DNA of 15,406 nucleotides from Phycisphaerae bacterium (GTDB taxonomy: Bacteria; Chloroflexota; Anaerolineae; 4572-78; J111), in the NCBI GenBank assembly GCA_028285035.1, contig JANQQF010000145.1:1-15406 (forward strand), in the 5' to 3' direction. The notes beneath the pieces were generated by a model. It was not told the origin of the DNA, did not search any database, and saw only the letters and a list, made by a program, of their open reading frames with translations. Position numbers and translations under genes: made by a program. This document shows, piece after piece, positions 12,001 to 15,406 of the stretch. The stretch's first letter is position 1; each line of letters starts with the position of its first letter.

Positions 12001-15000
12001 CGGTTGGTCGCTCATCATAGGTGGCTGTGTCATCGATAACCGGGATATTTACTGTCGGGTCCGTTTCGTCTGCCGTCGTGTCCACCTCATCCAAAAGGCT
12101 ACCGCTGCTGTCCACGCGCTGCGCATAAATCGCCCGCTGCCCCCCGTTGCGCCGATCCTGCCACACAATTAAAAACTCATCGGTGCTTGGTCCGGTCGAC
12201 CGGACCGCAATATCGGGATACTCCTGGTTGTTGCTACTCCCACTACTCAGATTTGAAACGGCAAACTCATTACCAATGAGCGTGCCCGTGTTTTCAACCA
12301 CTTGTCCATAAATATCCCAATTGTCGTTTTGATAATCCCACCAGGTCACCAGATAGCGTTGGCTGCTCGCCCCGTAGGCCACCACGGCGTCATACTGGTT
12401 CCGATTGCTTAAACCAATTGGCAGATCGGCCCCAACCAAGCTACCATCACCGCCGATGATCTGACCATAAATATCGTGGGCCGAGGCGGCTGGTCGTCGA
12501 TCTTCCCACACCACCAAATATTGATCGTCGGTCGGGTTGTAGGCTACATCTGGGAAGGCCTGACGATCACTGACAATCAGGTTAAAACTTGCTCCCAACG
12601 TGCCGTCATTCTTGACGATTTGCCCATAAATATCGGTATCATTACCATTGCGCAGATCATCCCACACCACCAAATATTCATCACGGACGCTGTTGTAAGC
12701 CACTGCTGGGTTAGACTGATCATCGGCAGCGGTGCTGATGGCAATCACCCCACCAACCGCATCACCATCCAGATCCAGCCGCTGCCCATAAATATCAAGC
12801 CCACTGCTGGCCTCATTGCGCTGATCACGCCACACCAGCAGATAGCCACCTTGCCCAGCGGCCACGGCAGGTCGCTCTTGGGCCAAAATGTTGTCGGTCA
12901 CATTGATGGCGTCACCCACTGGATCGCCTTGCTCATTCAATCGCTGCACCAAGATATCGCGGCTTGGCTTGGTCGCCGCTTGCTCCCAAGCCATCAAAAA
13001 TTCGTTCGCTTGGGCTTGATAAGTCAAGGCTGGTCGCTCGCGGTACGTGAAGTAGGGTGAAATAAATAGTTCATTACCGTTGGTGCTACCATCGCTGTTA
13101 ATCCAGCGTCCGGTAATGATGTTTTGTCCGGATTGGCTAGTATCAGTCCAAGCTGTTAGGATTTGACTGCCACTATAGGCCACCACCGGCACCCGCCGAT
13201 TGCCACTGGTAGTCTCGCTCAAGGTATTCACGCTCCCTTTGCTGGCACTGCTCGTCACAGTTCGCCCTTCGATCAGGGTATCATCATCCCAAACGACCAA
13301 ATAGGAGCCACCGCCTATGGCGCTGACCTTTGGTTCCTGCTCCCGACCGCCCCCAGTGTCAATCCCAAAATCGCTACCTTGGGTTTGCCCATCTGTGGCT
13401 TTGACCCGGACCGCTCGAATATCAATATCACCAGACGTAACGACCCGCTCAAAGGCTACCAAAAATTGACCACTACCATTGCTAGCCACAGCCGGTTCAA
13501 AATCCTCCAAACTGTTACTATCTAACTCAACCTCACTATTCAAGATAGTGCCATCTGGCCCTAAACGCAGGGCGTAGATGCTCTTATCACCATTCGCTGA
13601 GTTGTGCCAGGCCACCAAATAGACATCCTCGCTGCTGTCATAGGCAATGGCTGGTGCCTCTTGCACCCCAGCCGCCTCGACAATCGTCAGCCTACCACCA
13701 CTCAAACTGCCATCTACGGCGATTCGTTGCCCATAGATGTTGAAGTTCCCCAAATTGTTATCGTGCCAGACGACTAGCCAGGTTCCATCATCGGCGGCAG
13801 CCACATCTACTCGACCGACATCGGCGGCGGGTGGCGTAATTTCAAATTCAGTCCCAAGCAATGTCCCATCTAGGGCCATCCGTTGACCGTAGATGCTACT
13901 ATAGCTCCAGCCGTATCGGTAGTCATCCCACACGATCAGATATTCGTTGCTGACGCTGTTGTAAGCCAAACGTGGTGCTTGCTGTACTCCGTCTGCTTGA
14001 TTAATAATCAAAGGGGTGGTCGTAATGGGGCCACTGCTATCGAGGCGTTGGCCGTAAATATCCCCGTTCCAATCCCAAACCGATACAAAGTTACTGCTGT
14101 CGCTGGCCAAGGCCGGGTTTTCAGCCTCTCCCTGCAACTCATCCACCAATTCAATAGGGCCAATGACCGGATCAACCACAATCGGAAATTCTGCCTGGGC
14201 TAACCACTTTTTAGGAATTTTGAGTTCCAACTTTTTGTTGTTTAAGGTCATCTTGACCACCAAACGTTCCCCGGTTGCGTCCTCGACCCAGGCCCCACTA
14301 TAGGCCACAGGCGCATCTTCGACAGCAACGCTGCCATCTTTGGGGATAAAGCGAATCCCCTCCTCATCAGACAAATAGACTGGGGTCAACTTCGTACGGA
14401 AGCGCCCTTCGATGAAGAGAGCTTTGTCGGTGGGTGTCCCTTTCTCAAAGACAAAATATTGCTCCAAAGCCGCTTCCCCCACTTGATAGCTGGTGTGCCA
14501 TAAGCCTTCGGGATCGCTGTATGTCACCCAATTGCCATCAACGGTTCGCTCTGGCGGAGCGGTGACTAGACTTTCCTTACCCACTCGGACATTGGTCAGT
14601 TCAAAGCCCACCCGCAGCTTTTTGTCATTGGGTTGACTATCCGTCACATCCTCCAGCGCACTATCCTGTACCTTGAGCTCATAGGTCACTTCGGTGTCCC
14701 CAAAATCAGCCTTACGGGTGCGGTTCTCAGCCACAGGGGTGCCCCCTTCGTCCTCCACCGCATTTCGAGCCCTATTAATCGCTGCGGCTACATCCCCATA
14801 ACGTTCGTCATTGCGCTTTTCAGCCAAGCTGGGGACTGTATCAGCGACAACACCAGACCAATCTAACATCTCCTGTATGCCACCGGTGGTGGCTGTGATG
14901 GTGATTGGATCGCCAGGATTTGATTTGAAGGCGGCTGCCGCCACCCCATTCTCGGTGGTCACCACCGTTTCGCCCCAATCACCCCCCGTTAAATTCAAGG

Positions 15001-15406
15001 TGATGACGGTTCCATCAGCCACAGGCTGGGCTTCAGCATCAACAACATAAACAGCAATCCACTTTTTCTTCTTGGGTTCGCCCGTCTTTTTCTTGACCAC
15101 TTTTTGTAAGCCAATTTGCAGCTTGGCGGGTGGACCGGGGGGGGCGGCGATTGTGGTCACTGGGGCGGGCGTGGTCAGAGCCGTAATCTGGAGTAGGCTT
15201 TGGGCCACAGCCCCTTCACTCAAGGTGGGGGCATTGGCTTCAGCCACTAAATTTATACTGTTTGGTGCAGCCGCTGCATCAACTTCAAGGTCAACAGGAA
15301 GAATGAGATTCAGTAGATCACGAAAGTTGACAGAAAGGGCAACTTCGGTAAAAAGGTAGTTGCGAAACAAACCCAAAACCGAAGGAGCCCAAGCGAATGA
15401 TACAAC
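1..15406 (-). CDS. Giant multidomain RHS/SpvB surface protein, internal fragment open at both ends
   Basis: One minus-strand frame (codons at 2-4 to 15404-15406) runs 5,135 codons without a stop, and translation shows one known domain type after another with no frame change. From the N-terminal side these are: signal-peptide end, Big_1-like Ig domain, 14 propeller-like repeats, PKD/jelly-roll/PKD, ZU5-like, SpvB-like, YD repeats, a discoidin-like and 15 Ig/FN3-like modules inserted in the RHS core, and the RHS core ending in DPTGH. Likely role: a secreted or surface-anchored polymorphic toxin or adhesin whose RHS shell encloses a C-terminal effector. Neither start nor stop is in the window. 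The first in-frame ATG is at 14867-14869, well inside the protein, so the true start lies upstream of 15406. The length exceeds that of ordinary RHS proteins (about 1,400-2,500 residues) at least twofold. The RHS assignment is certain; the toxin role is inferred because the effector end is missing. Confidence 0.97.
35..417 (-). other. Second half of the RHS core, ending at DPTGH
   Basis: Residues about 4997-5124 resume the canonical core: KYYALGGQKVAMRQGDEV, YYLHGDHLGSTSLTTDSLG, VRYHPYGQERW, FGLMDYNARYYSPVLGRFVS, PDTIVPEPSSSGG, FNRYRYVRNNPLKY, and DPTGH (H5124 is codon 35-37). R5088 and D5093 of GRFVSPD and D5120 of DPTG match the conserved Arg/Asp positions that, in TcC and related RHS proteins, form the aspartyl-type site cutting at the core end. 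Whether this protein cuts itself is inferred. Confidence 0.95.
418..1356 (-). other. Ig-like modules 13-15 of the inserted stalk
   Basis: Module 13 (about 1055-1356) reads TPTVVISMDPEMAQTGQEV...YTVRVKATDRAGNVG...LLIIDG. Module 14 (about 720-1055) reads TPPALTLSVSETNDYSH...TGLFTVEATDQVGNLG. Module 15 (about 418-720) reads PTITLDIPDQIPVRYPITW...IRDFTVEYREVGGAWVELA...TYDFQITAYDNVNNAS. Module 15 is FN3-like and passes through GVTVKSVT into the RHS core without a linker, marking the C-terminal edge of the insertion. Confidence 0.85.
1357..2264 (-). other. Ig-like modules 10-12 of the inserted stalk
   Basis: Module 10 (about 1985-2264) reads EPDAPDITFPLNPTTQG...VRGTIPEPGLAVVVYV...TWRIPTVGLGSGDNQIWATA. 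Module 11 (about 1645-1985) is longer and irregular, with LNDTLEFTAEA and VTGTDAGGNSSTSRIAVEID. Module 12 (about 1357-1645) reads PPAPQILDPHRDLWTG...YLVQGKAEAGATVRLSVGG...DNLLVATAEDQAGNVS. Modules 10 and 12 share the G-x-A/I-E-P/A-G-A turn of adhesin-type Ig repeats. The DNA here is visibly richer in G/C-ending codons than the SpvB and YD regions. Confidence 0.75.
2265..2609 (-). other. FlgD/CHU-type Ig-like module 9
   Basis: This module differs from its neighbours. It has an opening strand (GVFVDVQAVPEGFAPN), then TIEIEPPVGQVLGDWTLTV, SLVWRYDNYG, and the signature VTWDGRDLLDALPSG followed by VQYEYTLTALTTSG. WDGRDxxGxxxxxGxYxYxLTA is the FlgD Ig-like pattern, found in hook-capping proteins and in many secreted C-terminal sorting modules. 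Here it sits mid-array, so it is a spacer rather than a sorting signal. Confidence 0.7.
2610..3174 (-). other. Ig-like modules 7-8 of the inserted stalk
   Basis: Module 7 (about 2875-3174) reads DPTIDVFSPQGTI...PLVHYKVNDNSE...GAYDLKITVVDAVGLS...SFVVD. Module 8 (about 2610-2875) reads VTVSCPAGAV...WRVQGTGEPGDTIDL...DVTATDAQGHTATASC. Module 8 has a cysteine near each end (SCPAG and ASCTL) that could form a disulphide, which fits an extracytoplasmic location. Confidence 0.75.
3175..3889 (-). other. Ig-like modules 5-6 of the inserted stalk
   Basis: Module 5 (about 3565-3889) starts TGPPTGVDISVDKYYLN, has VQWTINLWRNGIDTGG and YYVELIAYDG, and ends NHIILD. Module 6 (about 3175-3565) starts TIAPSPATEIYKPGKYLPDD, has TIDLWYETDDVAV, a long loop, and LVKGLNTVEIIHEDKAGNST ending TRQILVDM. 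Module 6 lacks the usual short spacing and carries an insertion of about 40 residues (near 3320-3440). Both are beta-rich spacers without recognisable active sites. Confidence 0.7.
3890..4544 (-). other. FN3-like modules 3-4 of the inserted stalk
   Basis: Both modules show the fibronectin-III-like pattern: an opening Pro pair (VPPTVNF; MDPPEAPNL), a Trp strand (FTMSWLGSD; VQLAWDPATD), GIxxYxVExxxxGxxW (GIDHYDVELDSGTGFGPW; GIAAYAVEYQKNGGPW), and YxFRVRAxDxxGNES (AYDFRVKATDAVGNES; TYSFRVRAIDKAGNES). They end in strands of the type VTIDT and VLVDM. These are the clearest modules of the stalk. Confidence 0.9.
4545..5239 (-). other. Ig-like modules 1-2 of the inserted stalk
   Basis: Module 1 (about 4925-5239) runs from QAPTINTPSHDPNAF through VTISGLAGSTAPGS, DVEIYEGSTLLDTV and GEWSTTLTFNDGAHTIRARA to NVTFHVD, the classic bacterial Ig pattern of an added strand pair. 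Module 2 (about 4545-4925) opens TQAPTVTINTPAGGGTW, contains GLSDLDGDNTADDYLLSGYA with a possible calcium loop, and ends TGEYRVRLEVTDRFN...FHTFNIDG. Each module ends in a strand plus D and the next begins with a Pro pair, the usual join in such arrays. Confidence 0.8.
5240..5712 (-). other. Discoidin-like (F5/8C-type) beta-sandwich domain
   Basis: Residues about 3232-3389. A start TNLDPWGDCVTSVTGGD leads to SYYSIGRGRDSPGVGRGSIV, then IDLGAGEEAACGGPGDDIL, ALYELKVMLDGSPINSWIDV, GLELGNLKGVRYILITSD and a closing GLDIHYVEARYMC. The order SIVxDxG...GPGxDxxxxD...ExxVxxDG...VRYIxIxD...GxDIxxVEA matches a galactose-binding-like module common in secreted proteins. Such domains bind glycans or other surface ligands. 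It is the only clearly non-Ig domain within the insertion. Several cysteines suggest disulphides. Confidence 0.75.
5858..5960. repeat. Palindromic element, copy 1, diverged from copy 2
   Basis: It shares with copy 2 the entry gaggttttgac (5858-5868), a C/G hairpin (arms 5870-5876 ccctctc and 5884-5890 gagaggg, 7-base loop), the gggctgggctgaggg-like tail and the exit ataccccaac (5951-5960). The extra length relative to copy 2 (about 33 bases) is mostly the tandem repeat at 5898-5947. The two copies together form a direct duplication. Confidence 0.75.
5898..5947. repeat. 15-base tandem repeat, 3.3 units, coding for SxVRP pentapeptides
   Basis: Units at 5898-5912, 5913-5927 and 5928-5942 are gagggtctcacaagt, gagggtctcacttgg and gagggtctcacaagt, followed by gaggg. 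Units 1 and 3 are identical; unit 2 differs at 3 of 15 bases. The period is a multiple of three, so copy-number change would keep the frame. On the coding strand they give SLVRP, SQVRP, SLVRP. Confidence 0.97.
6013..6101. repeat. Palindromic element, copy 2
   Basis: Two hairpins stand next to each other: arms 6013-6020/6025-6032 (ccccccca/tggggggg, 4-base loop) and arms 6046-6051/6056-6061 (tcccct/agggga, 4-base loop). They are joined by gaggctttgac (6032-6042), followed by a G-rich tail and ataccccaac (6092-6101). The layout resembles dispersed palindromic repeats or small MITE-like elements of bacteria. Both strands are open in this stretch and it is read in frame. Confidence 0.75.
6120..6143. 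repeat. Additional C/G hairpin
   Basis: Arms cccccct (6120-6126) and agggggg (6137-6143) pair perfectly around a 10-base loop. It lies just before copy 2 in protein order and looks like a fragment of the same element family. It is inside the coding frame, so it is not interpreted as a terminator. Confidence 0.7.
6182..6480 (-). other. First half of the RHS core, up to the insertion
   Basis: Here the end of the YD array has the characteristic core-front order: PHAVTAVGTEHSYLYDANGN, then WTVDNKLEMVTW, FVYDGDSNRLLKIE, and finally ITTVYIGGIYEEQF. In ordinary RHS proteins the YIGGIYEE hairpin is followed within about 5-15 residues by KYYxxGGQxVAMR. Here the second half appears only at position 417, about 1,920 residues later. 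The break is therefore placed just after Q3075 (6182-6184). Confidence 0.9.
6396..9049 (-). other. YD-repeat (RHS) array
   Basis: Residues about 2120-3003 contain roughly 20 YD-type repeats. Examples are TYTYDANGNLYG, YGYDSFGRLENV, KYDQLGRAVYA, VYDAISRPVEV, DYDELGRKIW, YTYDALGNLTA, YYDELNRLTDK, IDEAGRVDWHYD, YDLYDEAGQVRE and YDFLDRLKTAE. These beta-hairpins spiral into the hollow RHS shell. The array carries scattered cysteines (GCGG, VGTCTA, CEGQG...SSECVY) that could pair outside the cytoplasm. The array is unbroken in frame and directly follows the SpvB region. Confidence 0.95.
9050..10365 (-). other. SpvB/TcB-type domain opening the RHS shell
   Basis: Residues about 1681-2119. The signature is clear: GTVNYGYPIPLPAGPAG, then TPQLTLQYSSG, then DGWVGSGWAFEFGQISR, the conserved start of the Salmonella plasmid virulence protein B (SpvB N-terminal) family. 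It continues with FEVVDQSGTTYYFG and LYLIEDAQGNTIEIDYDY, typical of the following beta region, and later RNYVGFDRPFLTSVDN. In Tc toxins this domain forms part of the TcB half of the toxin-enclosing cocoon. An acidic/glycine linker (9256-9334) interrupts it. Direct continuation into YD repeats shows TcB-like and TcC-like parts in one chain. Confidence 0.85.
9256..9334 (-). other. Poly-Asp plus poly-Gly linker within the SpvB region
   Basis: Residues near 2025-2050 read CQNDDDDDNDN, then LIRID, then GGGGGSPPD. The acid run and the five-glycine tract are flexible and hydrophilic, so this is probably a surface loop. The DDDDDNDN string could bind calcium, but no complete EF-hand or type-3 repeat is present. 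Confidence 0.6.
10366..10789 (-). other. ZU5-like beta domain before the SpvB region
   Basis: Residues about 1540-1680. GGVITSADGTVTLDFAPGAV followed by DLDIFITP matches the start of ZU5-like domains (Gly-Gly entry, then a GA-V turn). A later segment, TLTFVYYDPVAETMTPIP and then LDHFSDYGV, matches the tail often found after such domains in bacterial surface proteins (strand, short Pro loop, HFSxYxV). In RHS proteins it often links stalk domains to the shell. No enzymatic residues are seen. Confidence 0.65.
10790..11036 (-). other. PKD domain 2
   Basis: Residues about 1457-1539. It begins APVADFSAFPVSGEAPL, carries YLWDFGDGSTS, then HTYDFPGIYNVSQTVTN, and closes with NYITVES. All four hallmarks of the PKD fold are present at normal spacing. 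It leads straight into the ZU5-like region without a linker. Confidence 0.93.
11055..11642 (-). other. Jelly-roll (LamG/concanavalin-like) domain
   Basis: Residues about 1256-1450, placed between two PKD domains. The pattern is that of LamG/DUF1080-type sandwiches: DANFDTLNLGVDPILWRDQ at the start, NWENYEYSGRLKLTAADGAVG in the middle, DTWYRFRIQALTEVDRIILQAKVW as the paired strands, and VGMRVSGAGDKFVDDLLVG at the end. Such domains often bind glycans. I see no specific ligand-binding signature. Assignment rests on strand pattern, not on a search. Confidence 0.65.
11643..11910 (-). other. PKD domain 1
   Basis: Residues about 1166-1254. It opens with APTASFTTD, has the hallmark SWDFGDGST (about 11783-11806), then a YTFLTTGTFDVALTVSNPGG strand pair and a closing NQFVSVTA strand. 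This is the standard PKD beta-sandwich order (WDFGDG, then YxxxGxYxVxLTVxN). PKD domains are extracellular spacers or protein/carbohydrate-contact modules. It directly follows the last propeller blade. Confidence 0.92.
11920..14120 (-). repeat. Fourteen ~52-residue propeller-like repeats (LVVWxDxR...DIYGQ type)
   Basis: Residues about 430-1162 contain 13 full units and one shortened final unit. The consensus is PxVAYNxxxxxYLVVWxDxRxG, then DIYGQRL, DGxLxG and a last strand such as FEIS. The best matches are units 9-12 (12306-12850), with YLVVWDDLRNG and YLVVWEDRR. Units 5-7 are degenerate. Each unit has about four short beta strands, as expected for a propeller blade, and 14 units would make two seven-bladed propellers. 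The last unit (VAYGPTANLFVIGWNERNGG) lacks its final strand, which could be supplied by sequence before unit 1 as a closing strand. The repeat family is clear; the propeller fold is inferred. Confidence 0.8.
12306..12796 (-). repeat. Periodic DNA-level conservation inside the blade repeats
   Basis: The 11-base string ccataaatatc occurs at 12306, 12465, 12624 and 12786, giving spacings of 159, 159 and 162 bases. It encodes the DIYG turn of four successive blades with the same codons. A variant, ccgtaaatatc, lies near 14052 in the first blade. Identical codon choice in neighbouring blades suggests recent blade duplication or gene conversion. Confidence 0.85.
14165..14878 (-). other. Unassigned module ending in a WLAQAxFPIVVDP motif
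   Basis: Residues about 177-414. I do not recognise the first ~200 residues: a short helical-looking stretch (LAEKRNDERYGDVAAAINRA), then beta-rich sequence with regularly spaced aromatic residues. The end, IPKKWLAQAEFPIVVDP (W401, D412-P413), is a motif that recurs in RHS and other wall-associated proteins of Chloroflexota and Actinomycetota just before lectin-like or propeller repeats. There it closes a beta-rich domain. No catalytic motif is visible. Function unknown. Confidence 0.55.
14879..15130 (-). other. Big_1/invasin-like Ig domain
   Basis: Residues about 93-176 follow the Big_1 pattern: an entry strand (KLQIGLQ), a central strand with VYVVDAEAQPVADGTVITL, a TTENGVAAAAF turn, and the closing DPITITATTGG strand. 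These domains are rigid beta-sandwich spacers in invasins and other surface proteins. The first hairpin is unusually lysine-rich (KKKTGEPKKKKW). An N-terminal position fits a role in lifting the rest of the protein off the cell. Confidence 0.7.
15131..15349 (-). other. Ala/Thr/Pro-rich linker
   Basis: About 73 residues between the hydrophobic N terminus and the first Ig-like domain. An early stretch (NFRDLLNLILPVDLEVD) is followed by Ala-, Thr- and Pro-rich sequence ending in APPGPP. No family is recognised. It looks like a flexible tether. The proline codons near its end lie on an 8-base G run of the plus strand (15137-15144). Confidence 0.5.
15350..15406 (-). other. Hydrophobic N-terminal segment, probable end of a signal peptide
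   Basis: The first visible residues, VVSFAWAPSVLGLFRNYLF, are hydrophobic and end in a small-residue stretch (PSVLG) that could be a signal peptidase site. They have no charged N-terminal part, which would lie beyond the window. This fits a Sec signal peptide whose start codon is a short distance upstream of 15406. All downstream domains are extracytoplasmic types, which agrees. A membrane anchor that stays uncleaved is the alternative. Confidence 0.5.

Noticed and set aside
14867..14869. First in-frame ATG as the start codon
   Set aside because: It lies at residue 180, immediately after a complete Big_1-like domain, and the frame upstream still encodes protein with a hydrophobic N terminus. 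The start must be beyond 15406.

Overview
The whole window lies inside one gene. On the minus strand, the frame whose codons occupy 2-4, 5-7 ... 15404-15406 has no stop for all 5,135 codons and is open at both ends. I translated it from end to end, and recognisable protein families follow each other in that single frame. The product is a giant, modular, extracytoplasmic RHS (YD-repeat) protein. Its N terminus, probably only a few tens of codons, lies beyond 15406. Its C terminus, where RHS proteins carry a variable toxin or effector domain, lies beyond position 1. No other gene, RNA gene, promoter or terminator is supported. The listed sub-features are domains and repeats of this one protein; residue numbers count from the 15406 end, so residue n starts at 15409-3n.

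The organism is probably a filamentous or gliding Chloroflexota bacterium (Herpetosiphon- or Anaerolineae-like). The RHS core wording (LHGDHLGSTSLTTD, RYHPYGQERW, SPDTIVPEPSS, NNPLKYTDPTGH), the LVVWxDxR...DIYGQ blades, the WLAQAxFPIVVDP motif and the C/G-rich palindromic elements are a combination I associate with that phylum. This is recognition from memory, not a database result.

Layout in protein order (high to low coordinates): end of a probable signal peptide and an Ala/Thr/Pro linker (15131-15406); a Big_1/invasin-like Ig domain (14879-15130); an unassigned module ending in WLAQAEFPIVVDP (14165-14878); fourteen ~52-residue beta-propeller-like repeats (11920-14120); PKD, a jelly-roll-like domain, PKD (10790-11910); a ZU5-like region (10366-10789); an SpvB/TcB-type domain (about 9050-10365); a long YD-repeat array (about 6182-9049); then an abrupt interruption of the RHS core. 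The interruption starts with a low-complexity segment built from palindromic DNA elements (5720-6181), followed by a discoidin-like domain (5240-5712) and about 15 Ig/FN3-like modules (418-5239). The RHS core then resumes (35-417) and ends at DPTGH, with only 11 further residues of the variable C terminus visible.

Functional reading (inference): SpvB plus YD repeats plus an RHS core resembles the TcB-TcC cocoon of Tc toxins and other polymorphic toxins, in which the shell encloses a C-terminal effector. Here the shell is fused to adhesive domains at the N terminus and has a stalk of about 1,920 residues inserted in the core between its last YD hairpin and its LHGDHLGS segment. The most notable observations are this nested insertion and the palindromic DNA elements translated in frame at its N-terminal edge.
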